A program made the position numbers and the translations under genes. A stretch of DNA of 7,263 nucleotides from Planctomycetota bacterium. Lineage in GTDB: Bacteria; Planctomycetota; Phycisphaerae; Sedimentisphaerales; Anaerohalosphaeraceae. The notes below the pieces were generated by a model, which was not told the origin of the DNA, did no database searches, and was given only the letters and a program-made list of their open reading frames with translations. Positions within the stretch are counted from its first letter, which is position 1; each line of letters opens with the position of its first letter. The stretch is taken from assembly GCA_003644215.1 (NCBI GenBank), contig QNBU01000055.1, forward strand, positions 1 to 7,263. The letters are read 5' to 3'. Positions 1-5,400 of the stretch are shown one piece after another.

Positions 1-77
1 CCCCCCAACCGCAAGATCGCCAAATGCTAAAACACCTCGCCCAAAACACCAGCGGCGCATTTATCGAAATCAACTAA
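1..77 (+). CDS. C-terminal end of an upstream gene, possibly a von Willebrand A-type protein
   Basis: An open frame enters from the left edge (first full codon at 3) and ends at TAA 75-77. The 24 visible residues end in LKHLAQNTSGAFIEIN. A helix of the form L-x-x-LA-x-x-T-x-G followed by a short strand resembles the closing helix and strand of von Willebrand factor A (vWA) domains, where 'LA..TGG.Y' is common. Genes for vWA proteins often neighbour ExbB/ExbD-like genes in planctomycetes, which would fit, but this is from general knowledge. The fragment is too short to assign. It may also be a chance frame, although it is open from the edge and its stop lies 25 bases before a good promoter. 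Confidence 0.45.
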   Translation, partial: PQPQDRQMLKHLAQNTSGAFIEIN

Positions 78-101
78 TACTGTAGTATTGCTTAGATTTA
101 C

Positions 102-130
102 TTGATATTGATAACGCTTTGCTTTATAAA
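102..130 (+). promoter_or_regulatory. sigma70-type promoter for the exbB/exbD-like operon
   Basis: TTGATA (102-107) and TATAAA (125-130) are each one base from consensus and are separated by exactly 17 bases. Transcription would begin near 137, giving a leader of about 59 bases that consists mostly of the low-complexity repeat at 149-195. Confidence 0.6.
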
Positions 131-148
131 ACTTGTGCTGATAATGCT

Positions 149-195
149 GAATCTTAAATTCTAATCTCTAAATCCGAAACAAACTCTAAATCCAA
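149..195 (+). repeat. low-complexity AAATCC/AAATTC repeat element forming the leader of the exbB-like gene
   Basis: The 47 bases directly before the start codon at 196 consist of degenerate 8-10-base units: CTTAAATTC, CTAATCTC, CTAAATCCGAAA, CAAACTCTAAATCC. CTCTAAATCC occurs twice, at 166-175 and 184-193. From memory, elements of this kind (AAATCC/AAATTC units around GAAACAAAC) are dispersed through some planctomycete and uncultured bacterial genomes; only the local repetition is seen here. The element leaves no Shine-Dalgarno sequence before the gene. Confidence 0.5.
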
Positions 196-981
196 ATGAT
201 TAAAATTCAAAACAGTCGTCTCTTGCCAATTTTATTTCTTCTCTGTTCCTGTGGAGCTTTTGCCCAAGGGTCGGTGGCTAATGCGGAGGGGACATTTTTT
301 GAGCAGTTCTTTACCGCTGGCGGGCCGATTGTTTGGTTTGTTTTGCTTCCGATGTCGATTATGACGGTTTACTTAGCGGTTGATCTGCTGGTCAGCATCC
401 GTCGCAGTCGTTTGCTGCCGCCGGGGGTGAGTAGCGACATTGCCACTCATGCGATGCGGCACGGCGTCGATTCCTTGTTTGCCCGTTTGGCGAGCCAGAC
501 GGATCTCGTTAGCCGTGCGGTCTTGCGATCGATTGACCAGAAACGCCAGCTTGGCGGCTCGGCCGAGTCTGCACGACAGATTGCCGCCGAGGCATTGCAG
601 GAGCGGGGCTTGCGGCTGATGCGAAAGACGCAGTGGTGTCAGATCATTGGCTCGGTGGCTCCGATGGTCGGCCTGTTCGGCACGGTCTTCGGGATGATTC
701 GGGCGTTTAATCTGCTGGGTCAGGGTGGCGAAGGCCCGCGATATGAACTGCTGGCCGATGCGATTTCTGTGGCCTTGGTTACGACGCTCTGGGGTCTGCT
801 GGTGGGCATTCCGGCGTTATTTTTCTATGGGATGTTCCAGACACGGATCGAGGCGTTTATCAGCGAGGCGGCCATCGAAACCGACTCTCTCCTGGGGCGT
901 ATTTTTGACGTTCCAAATACCGGACCAACGGACAATGGAACCACGAATGAACACGAAGAAACACGAAGAAAAAATATATAA
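196..981 (+). CDS. MotA/TolQ/ExbB-family proton channel protein
   Basis: This is the channel subunit of an ExbB-ExbD / TolQ-TolR type motor, which lets protons through the inner membrane and passes the energy to a periplasmic partner. The 261 residues start with a signal peptide (1-23, hydrophobic core LLPILFLLCSCG, likely cut after AFA). Three membrane segments follow at about 43-66, 149-170 and 189-213, with the large cytoplasmic loop (67-148) expected of the family. The family signature is clear in GSVAPMVGLFGTVFGMI (152-168) and in SVALVTTLWGLLVGIPA (191-207), with threonines in both channel helices. A signal peptide is not present in E. coli ExbB or TolQ, although longer ExbB homologues have one. 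There is no Shine-Dalgarno sequence before ATG 196. The last 13 residues or so (TTNEHEETRRKNI) are encoded by the repeat at 940-1014 and are probably not an ancestral part of the protein. The ExbD-like partner follows 54 bases downstream. Family certain; ExbB versus TolQ not decided. Confidence 0.92.
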   Translation: MIKIQNSRLLPILFLLCSCGAFAQGSVANAEGTFFEQFFTAGGPIVWFVLLPMSIMTVYLAVDLLVSIRRSRLLPPGVSSDIATHAMRHGVDSLFARLASQTDLVSRAVLRSIDQKRQLGGSAESARQIAAEALQERGLRLMRKTQWCQIIGSVAPMVGLFGTVFGMIRAFNLLGQGGEGPRYELLADAISVALVTTLWGLLVGIPALFFYGMFQTRIEAFISEAAIETDSLLGRIFDVPNTGPTDNGTTNEHEETRRKNI

Positions 982-1014
982 AAGCAACTTCATGCTCTTT
1001 ATGTACTTCACGGT
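940..1014. repeat. imperfect palindromic element built of ACACGAAGA units
   Basis: The left arm (940-970) reads ACCACGAA, TGAACACGAA, GAAACACGAA, a 10-base period. The right arm (986-1014), read on the other strand, gives ACCGTGAA, GTACATAAA, GAGCATGAA, the same pattern with a 9-base period. The arms flank an AT-rich centre (971-985). This looks like a decayed inverted repeat. It fills the gap between the ExbB-like and ExbD-like genes and extends into the end of the first. A partial copy lies at 6111-6140. Confidence 0.6.
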
Positions 1015-1035
1015 AAAATAATTCTGTCTAAAAAA

Positions 1036-1491
1036 ATGCGGCCACTTAAATATAAACCCTTGTTTGAAGCGGAAACTTTCGACATGACACCGATCATCGA
1101 TGTGGTGTTTCTGCTAATCATCTTTTTTATGCTGGTGGCCCAGTTCATCGTGGCCGAGCAGTATAAGGTCAGCGTTCCCGGCGAGATCAAAACCGCTCAA
1201 GCCAAAGATACAGAAGAAATACACCCCCTGACAATTACGGTGATGCCCGATGAGCGGCAGGGATTTGTTTGTGCGGTCGGTTCGGAAAAACTCGCCTCCG
1301 TTAAAGGCAAGGATATGAAAGCGCTGATTATTTCGGCGATTAATGATTACCTTACCAAACATAAACCCGATGACAAAACCGTCCGTCTGCGCTGCGACCG
1401 AAGTATTTCGTTCGGCCAGGTCAAGTACATCCTCTCCGGCATATCCCAAAGTCACGCCCAAAATCTCGACTGGGCTGTGCTGGCGGATTGA
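1036..1491 (+). CDS. ExbD/TolR-family biopolymer transport protein
   Basis: This is the single-helix partner of the ExbB-like channel. The 151 residues follow the family plan: a short cytoplasmic N-terminus (1-16), one membrane helix (about 17-39) and a periplasmic domain (about 45-150). The motif FDMTPIIDVVFLLIIFF (15-31) matches the family signature, and Asp22 is in the position of the essential proton-carrying Asp (TolR D23, ExbD D25). The C-terminal part (VRLRCDRSISFGQVKYILSG) matches the usual 'v.i..d....y..v..v.' fold. Length is normal. The start at ATG 1036 is supported by this N-terminus, but no Shine-Dalgarno sequence precedes it; the leader is the repeat element plus A-rich sequence. 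Probably co-transcribed with the preceding gene. Confidence 0.93.
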   Translation: MRPLKYKPLFEAETFDMTPIIDVVFLLIIFFMLVAQFIVAEQYKVSVPGEIKTAQAKDTEEIHPLTITVMPDERQGFVCAVGSEKLASVKGKDMKALIISAINDYLTKHKPDDKTVRLRCDRSISFGQVKYILSGISQSHAQNLDWAVLAD

Positions 1492-1493
1492 TT

Positions 1494-1498
1494 AAGGA
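1494..1498 (+). promoter_or_regulatory. Shine-Dalgarno sequence that sets the start at 1506
   Basis: AAGGA lies 7 bases before ATG 1506. It favours this ATG over the in-frame TTG at 1488, which has no such site and would overlap the preceding gene. Confidence 0.6.
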
Positions 1499-1505
1499 AA
1501 AGAGA

Positions 1506-2036
1506 ATGGACGACTGCAAAAAAAAGAGCTGCCACATTTCATTGAAGCCGATGTTAGGCATTATTATTACCGCTGTTGTCGCAGGATTTCCGCTGGCGGC
1601 GCTAATTTGGATGTTGGGGCCGGAACGGTTTTTGGGTACATTTATTTATGCCCTTAGCGGTCAACTTTTCGGCGATCCGTGGAATCGCATTCACGCGGGT
1701 TTTACGCTGGACCAGCCGACCATCGGCAAATGGTATTTCTGGTTTACGGTGTTCACAGTAATGAGCTTACCTTATATGACCCTCGTGCGGCGGTTTTGTA
1801 TCCGGTGTTCAAGGTTGCGGCACTGGATATTTGCTCTTGGGCTGACGGTTTTGTGTTCGTTTTTGATATGCCTGCTGACCATCCCGTTTTTCTGGCTGGT
1901 CCAGTACATTCATGAGATGGGCTGGACACAAAAGCGAATTTTTGGTCTGCTGTACGGTATCGCTGGATATGTTGCGGTACTGGGTTTTTATATATGGGCC
2001 GCAAGGCCCCAAAAAACTGAACTATCTTCAAAGTAA
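1506..2036 (+). CDS. four-helix integral membrane protein of unknown function
   Basis: I do not recognise this 176-residue protein. It has a short basic, cysteine-containing N-terminus (MDDCKKKSCH) and four likely membrane helices at about 17-37, 75-95, 107-131 and 145-165. A loop of about 37 residues after helix 1 is rich in aromatics, Gly and Pro (LFGDPWNRIH). A basic Cys-Arg loop (RRFCIRCSRLRH, 95-106) lies between helices 2 and 3 and should be cytoplasmic. The first 22 bases after the ExbD-like stop include a good Shine-Dalgarno site, so the gene is very likely translated from the same message as the ExbB/ExbD-like pair. It may be an accessory of that motor, but this rests on position alone. 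The frame is intact throughout. Confidence 0.75.
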   Translation: MDDCKKKSCHISLKPMLGIIITAVVAGFPLAALIWMLGPERFLGTFIYALSGQLFGDPWNRIHAGFTLDQPTIGKWYFWFTVFTVMSLPYMTLVRRFCIRCSRLRHWIFALGLTVLCSFLICLLTIPFFWLVQYIHEMGWTQKRIFGLLYGIAGYVAVLGFYIWAARPQKTELSSK

Positions 2037-2071
2037 AAAATCCGTGGTTACTTTACTCTGCCGGGATTTTT
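2036..2071. terminator. possible bidirectional terminator between convergent genes
   Basis: AAAAATCC (2036-2043) can pair with GGATTTTT (2064-2071) across a 20-base loop, and both strands end in T-rich sequence. It sits where two convergent genes meet with 16 bases between their stop codons. The stem is AT-rich and the loop long, so it would be weak. Confidence 0.3.
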
Positions 2072-2568
2072 ATTTTCATACCGATGGTCAGGGACTGGTT
2101 TTCTGGGATATCAGGGTTGAGTTTCAGGATTTCTGTATAGCGTAGTCCGTCGCCGAGTTGTTCCAGGGCGATCTTCCAGAAACTGTCGCCGTCTTTGATC
2201 GTATAGTCAACCGTGGGCGATGTTGAAGTGGTGGCGGTTGGCGTTGTGATGACAACTTCGGGTGCTGTTGTGCCTTGCATGGGTGTCTTGATACCTTGGA
2301 GTTCTGCCCGGACTTTTTTCAATTCCGCGTCTGTCCGTATGAGCAAATTCTTCACTCGCGCAAGTTCGTTTTCGTTTCGGGCAATCTTTGTCGCGGCCCT
2401 CTGGATGGTTTCTTCAGATTCGGCCTTTGCCATCTGCATTTGCGTCAGTAATTGATCGCGTTCGGTTTGGCCCTTATCGATCGTTGGCTTAGAGATCAGC
2501 ATTCCGACACCCGTGCCGATAACAATACCGACCAACAGCATCACGGGAGACACTATCCGATGGTTCAT
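2053..2568 (-). CDS. membrane-anchored coiled-coil protein with C-terminal LysM domain
   Basis: The 171-residue protein has an N-terminal membrane anchor (about 8-26, GIVIGTGVGMLI), a charged Gln/Glu/Arg-rich coiled-coil stretch (about 31-92), a Thr/Pro-rich linker (93-119) and a LysM domain (121-169: YTIKDGDSFWKIALEQLGDG ... ILKLNPDI ... LTIGMKIKIP). LysM domains bind peptidoglycan or other N-acetylglucosamine polymers. The likely role is to tie the inner membrane to the cell wall, with the coiled coil as spacer. ATG 2568 is preferred over an in-frame TTG at 2586 because AGGGG (2576-2580) lies 7 bases upstream and a promoter at 2611-2639 gives a sensible leader. The domain order resembles periplasmic LysM proteins in general; I cannot name a specific family. 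Confidence 0.85.
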   Translation of the reverse strand: MNHRIVSPVMLLVGIVIGTGVGMLISKPTIDKGQTERDQLLTQMQMAKAESEETIQRAATKIARNENELARVKNLLIRTDAELKKVRAELQGIKTPMQGTTAPEVVITTPTATTSTSPTVDYTIKDGDSFWKIALEQLGDGLRYTEILKLNPDIPENQSLTIGMKIKIPAE

Positions 2569-2575
2569 TTTATTT

Positions 2576-2580
2576 CCCCT
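2576..2580 (-). promoter_or_regulatory. Shine-Dalgarno sequence of the LysM gene
   Basis: AGGGG on the - strand, 7 bases before ATG 2568. It decides the start against TTG 2586. Confidence 0.6.
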
Positions 2581-2610
2581 AATCAAAACACGGTTTCAAT
2601 TTGCGAGTCG

Positions 2611-2639
2611 ATTGTACTTCTGCGTCGCGACTGAATCAA
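2611..2639 (-). promoter_or_regulatory. sigma70-type promoter for the LysM gene
   Basis: On the - strand TTGATT (2634-2639) and TACAAT (2611-2616) are 17 bases apart. Transcription would start near 2604, about 36 bases before the chosen ATG at 2568. Confidence 0.5.
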
Positions 2640-2679
2640 GCGAATTAAATCACAAAGCGATTTTAGGCCTGGTTATGCC

Positions 2680-3294
2680 CTATTGGGACTTCTCAAAAGC
2701 ATAGACGGCGGCCCACTGCTGATTTTGGGTCAGTGTTATAAAGCCCTGGATACCGCGATCCGGGCCGATCCATCCGGTCAGCCAGCAAGTTCCTTTTTCG
2801 CCGCCACCGTCAGTTTCGCCAGCGGGTGTTTTCATGTAGCGACCCTTTGCGATAAAGAACAGGCGGCCCTTGTCTTTGCCGCTTTCGTCCCGGTAGGTTC
2901 GTTTAGTGTGAATGTTACCGCTTATTGGCGCGTCAACACAATAAATCGCCCCCGCCTGTTCATAGTCGCATCGCCAGTTTGCACGAATACGACCGTCGGT
3001 ATTGAACGCGATAACAATTTCGCCTCGCTCGGCGTCATTCCGCCTGACCGGGGCGGTGATGGTGAACGGGATGTCCAGTTTCAGTTTGCCGCGGCCGGGC
3101 AGCTTAACATCTTCGCCGCCAGGGATCAGTAATTCGGCCAGCGCCCACGGGCGGCCTTCAATCCCGACAGATTCACTCGGCAATCCGGGGGCAAACAGCG
3201 TATTGATCTGCAGAAAATACAGCAGCATCAGAATCGCAATCACCAGCACAAGCAGAAGTACAAAGCCATTTTTTGGAGTGTGTCGATACGGCAT
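2680..3294 (-). CDS. single-pass membrane-anchored protein of unknown function
   Basis: I do not recognise this 204-residue protein. A basic N-terminus (MPYRHTPKNG) is followed by one strongly hydrophobic helix (about 11-30), then a long exported region that looks rich in beta strands, with Cys109, Cys119 and Cys170, several Gly-rich turns and an 'LFFIAKGRYM' strand (145-154). The N-terminus (K-N-G-F then hydrophobic residues with no Glu at +5) resembles GspK-type pseudopilins, but the rest does not match that family, so a plain signal anchor is as likely. No Shine-Dalgarno site precedes ATG 3294. A weak promoter-like pair (TTGCCG, 16 bases, TAAACT) ends only 6 bases before the ATG, which would give a leaderless message. 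It lies between the tig terminator and the LysM gene, transcribed the same way. Confidence 0.75.
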   Translation of the reverse strand: MPYRHTPKNGFVLLLVLVIAILMLLYFLQINTLFAPGLPSESVGIEGRPWALAELLIPGGEDVKLPGRGKLKLDIPFTITAPVRRNDAERGEIVIAFNTDGRIRANWRCDYEQAGAIYCVDAPISGNIHTKRTYRDESGKDKGRLFFIAKGRYMKTPAGETDGGGEKGTCWLTGWIGPDRGIQGFITLTQNQQWAAVYAFEKSQ

Positions 3295-3340
3295 CCGTTC
3301 AGTTTAGCACAAATGGCGCCTCCGGCAACCGTTTGTCTGT

Positions 3341-3374
3341 AAAAAAAGGCCGCTGATTTTGCAATCAGCGGCCT
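3341..3374 (-). terminator. intrinsic terminator of tig
   Basis: On the - strand a perfect 12-base-pair stem (AGGCCGCTGATT, 3374-3363, pairing with AATCAGCGGCCT, 3358-3347) closes a 4-base loop and runs into seven T. It begins 31 bases after the tig stop codon. Confidence 0.93.
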
Positions 3375-3405
3375 GTGCTGGATGTCATTGAACGCGACGA
3401 AAGTT

Positions 3406-4899
3406 CTATTCGTCCTTTTTCTTGGCGGTTTTCTTTTTCGCCGTCTTTTTCTTAGCGATGGGCTTTTTGGCTTCAGAATCGTCTTTGTCGGCCTCTTTTT
3501 TCCTGGTTGTTTTCTTTTTCGCTGTTTTTTTCTTAGCGGCGGGCTTTTTCGGCTCTACTTCGGTAACGGCGGCTTTTTCGAGGAGCTTTTCGATACATTT
3601 CTCCTCTCGCACCTGCAGGGCAAACTGTGCCAGCGACCCGTCACGGGCCAATTCTTCCCGCATCTTTTCCGGACGGCGGCCCCGTGTCGCGGCAACATAG
3701 GCGATATGCCCGTTGATCTCTTCTTCGCTGACCTCGACTTCCAGCTTATCGGCGATTTTGTCCATCACAAAGTACAGTTTGAGTTGCTCGGCGGCCTGCT
3801 CTTCTGAGCTGGCACGGAGCTGATCCATTTGCTCATCGACCTGCTCTTTGGCCATACCCTGCATCACCATATTCGAGTACTGTCGCTGCAGAATAGACGA
3901 TGACTGCTCGGCGACAACGCTTTCCGGCAGGTCCAATGTCGTTTTCTCTTTCAGATAAGTGTAAATCTGTTCGCTCATGGCGGCTCGTACCTGTCGCTCG
4001 GCCTGCTGGCTTATCTGTTCGCGGAGATTGTCTTTCAAATCATCAACATCGTCGACATTGAGCCGCTTGAAGAATTCGTCATTGAGTTCAGCCGGCTCCA
4101 TTCGCTTGACTTCTTTGACCGAGAGGGTTACCTCAACCTTTTTGCCTCTGTAATCTTCGTTGAAATAGGTTGCCGGTACATCGACGGTGATTTTCTTTTC
4201 ATCGCCGCCCTTGGCGTCTTTGAGCAGTTTATCAAGCCCGTCAACAGCAATACCAGCGACAAAACCATTTTCGCGAACCGCAATCTCGATGTTTTCCCGC
4301 TTGTCATGGTCGGCGGCTCCCTCAGTTACCAGCACGACATCGGCGATGACCTGATCGCCTTCGGCAGCGCCGCCGGTTTCTTTTGGCGTCCATACGCCGG
4401 CCCGTTTTTGCAGAGCGGCCAATTCTTCGTTGACGCGGTCATCAGTGGCTTCAACCTTGGTTTTCTCGACAGCGATGCTTTCCAATTCTGGTAAATCGAA
4501 TTCCGGTCGCACTTCCACCTCAAATTCAAACTTTAGCGGACCGTCTTCGGGCAGTTCGATTTCTTCGTGGTCAATATCGGGATCTCGCAGCGAATCGATG
4601 TCATTGTCTTTGATTGCTTCTTCGCTGGCCGTGGCCATTAGTTCCAGCTTAACCTGCTGGGTGATATCCGTGCCGAACCGCTTTTCCAGCAGGCGGATCG
4701 GGGTGCGGCCTTTACGGAAACCGGGAACAACCGCATCTCTTCGCAATTCTTTGTACTTTTCATCCAGTTTTCCATGGATGACCTCAGCGGGAATTTCGAT
4801 CTCGACCTTTTTCTTACAGGGGCCGGCATCGCTGACCGCGATGATATTTTTACTCTCTTCTTTGGTTTCTTCGACTGGTTGGGTCTCTTTATCAGCCAT
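3406..4899 (-). CDS. tig: trigger factor, ribosome-associated chaperone, with lysine-rich C-terminal tail
   Basis: Trigger factor binds near the ribosomal exit tunnel and protects nascent chains. The 497 residues contain the ribosome-binding N-domain (about 22-145) with the signature GFRKGRTP (60-67), an FKBP-like domain (about 178-268) and the helical substrate-binding C-domain (about 269-445). The boundary ELNDEFFKRL (271-280) is typical of the family. The FKBP part is divergent (VPATYFNEDYRGK where the family has a Phe-Pro-Glu-x-Tyr type motif), so prolyl isomerase activity is uncertain. E. coli Tig has 432 residues; the excess here is a short acidic N-terminal extension and a tail (451-497) of AKKKTAKKKT-type repeats like bacterial histone H1-like tails. 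AGGAG lies 7 bases before ATG 4899. A strong terminator follows. The usual partners clpP and clpX are not adjacent; a tRNA-Gly gene lies upstream on the same strand. Confidence 0.96.
   Translation of the reverse strand: MADKETQPVEETKEESKNIIAVSDAGPCKKKVEIEIPAEVIHGKLDEKYKELRRDAVVPGFRKGRTPIRLLEKRFGTDITQQVKLELMATASEEAIKDNDIDSLRDPDIDHEEIELPEDGPLKFEFEVEVRPEFDLPELESIAVEKTKVEATDDRVNEELAALQKRAGVWTPKETGGAAEGDQVIADVVLVTEGAADHDKRENIEIAVRENGFVAGIAVDGLDKLLKDAKGGDEKKITVDVPATYFNEDYRGKKVEVTLSVKEVKRMEPAELNDEFFKRLNVDDVDDLKDNLREQISQQAERQVRAAMSEQIYTYLKEKTTLDLPESVVAEQSSSILQRQYSNMVMQGMAKEQVDEQMDQLRASSEEQAAEQLKLYFVMDKIADKLEVEVSEEEINGHIAYVAATRGRRPEKMREELARDGSLAQFALQVREEKCIEKLLEKAAVTEVEPKKPAAKKKTAKKKTTRKKEADKDDSEAKKPIAKKKTAKKKTAKKKDE
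3428..3552 (-). repeat. in-frame duplicated segment coding the lysine tail of trigger factor
   Basis: Two closely similar segments of about 43 bases (3428-3470 and 3509-3552) are offset by 81 bases, that is 27 codons. They encode KKPAAKKKTAKKKTTRKK and KKPIAKKKTAKKKTAKKK, separated by an acidic spacer (EADKDDSEA). The pattern suggests an in-frame duplication. Confidence 0.7.
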
Positions 4900-5109
4900 T
4901 GCCAGACTCCTAACTTCTTGTTTTTCAATTGCTTACAAAATAAAAACAGCCGACGAAAACAATTCGACGACCAAAAGCATCCAAAACTCGCTATCGAGTA
5001 TTCAAACGCTTATGCGACCTGTGCCAAACTACTTTGAGTCGATAACTCGCAAAAGCTATGTCAAAACTTCAATCTACCATAAGGGCTACCCATGATACAG
5101 ACGAAACCC

Positions 5110-5124
5110 CGGCAATTCTTGCCG
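5110..5124 (-). terminator. possible terminator hairpin after tRNA-Gly
   Basis: On the - strand CGGCAA (5124-5119) pairs with TTGCCG (5115-5110) around a 3-base loop, followed by GGGTTT. Flanking CCCC (5138-5141) and GGGG (5107-5110) could extend the structure. The T tract is short, so termination may be partial and some transcripts could read on into tig. Confidence 0.35.
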
Positions 5125-5152
5125 CATTCGCCTTTCCAGGGGCTTTAATAAG

Positions 5153-5224
5153 AGCGGGTGATGAGATTCGAACCCACGACATTCACGTTGGCAACGTGAC
5201 GCTCTACCACTGAGCTACACCCGC
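5153..5224 (-). tRNA. tRNA-Gly (anticodon GCC)
   Basis: The - strand folds into a complete cloverleaf. The 7-pair acceptor stem is GCGGGTG/CACCCGC (5224-5218 with 5160-5154). The D arm starts GCTCAGTGGTAGAGC. The anticodon stem TCACG/CGTGA encloses the loop TTGCCAA with GCC at 5192-5190. The T arm carries GTTCGAATC. The base after the acceptor stem is T (5153), as usual for bacterial tRNA-Gly. CCA is not encoded, so it must be added after transcription. Confidence 0.97.
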
Positions 5225-5236
5225 GAAAAACACGAT

Positions 5237-5264
5237 ACTATACCGGCATTAGACGACATTTCAA
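5237..5264 (-). promoter_or_regulatory. sigma70-type promoter for tRNA-Gly
   Basis: On the - strand TTGAAA (5264-5259) and TATAGT (5242-5237) are each one base from consensus with 16 bases between them. The -10 box ends 12 bases before the first base of the tRNA, giving a very short leader. Confidence 0.6.
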
Positions 5265-5363
5265 GGGTTATATCAAGTAAAAATTATGATTTTTCCGTCA
5301 GTGTGTTTTGTAGACACTTTGCCATGTGTTTCGGCCTATGGTCTGCGAGTGTGTTATTGCCGC

Positions 5364-5392
5364 TTGATTTTACACCTTCAATCGCGTATCCT
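5364..5392 (+). promoter_or_regulatory. possible promoter for psd, close to the start codon
   Basis: TTGATT (5364-5369) and TATCCT (5387-5392) are 17 bases apart. The -10 box ends 8 bases before ATG 5401, so the transcript would begin at or within one or two bases of the start codon. The boxes are weak (four of six bases each). Confidence 0.35.
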
Positions 5393-5400
5393 GTCTGACT

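Noticed and set aside
76..89. Palindrome AATACTGTAGTATT upstream of the exbB-like promoter
   Set aside because: Six-base arms with only two bases between them in AT-rich DNA are expected by chance and have no T tract. It could be an operator, but nothing else supports that.
940..1014. The 9-10-base periodic repeats as a CRISPR array
   Set aside because: Units are far too short and contiguous, with no spacers and an inverted second arm.
1488..1505. TTG start at 1488 for the four-helix protein
   Set aside because: It overlaps the stop of the preceding gene and lacks a ribosome-binding site, while ATG 1506 has AAGGA at good spacing.
2647..2663. Hairpin AAATC/GATTT after the 204-residue gene
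   Set aside because: Five AT-rich pairs with a 7-base loop are too weak for a terminator.
3382..3807. Phe/Gly-rich open frame on the + strand opposite the tig tail
   Set aside because: It is the complement of the lysine-repeat codons; its hydrophobic look is an artefact of AAG/AAA codons read backwards.
5059..5064. Perfect -35 box TTGACA on the - strand upstream of tig
   Set aside because: No acceptable -10 box lies 15-19 bases downstream (CGACTC at 17), so it is not called as a promoter.
4430..5095. Long serine-rich open frame on the + strand opposite tig
   Set aside because: It mirrors the codon pattern of tig, has no start signals and no recognisable domain, and overlaps a well-supported gene.
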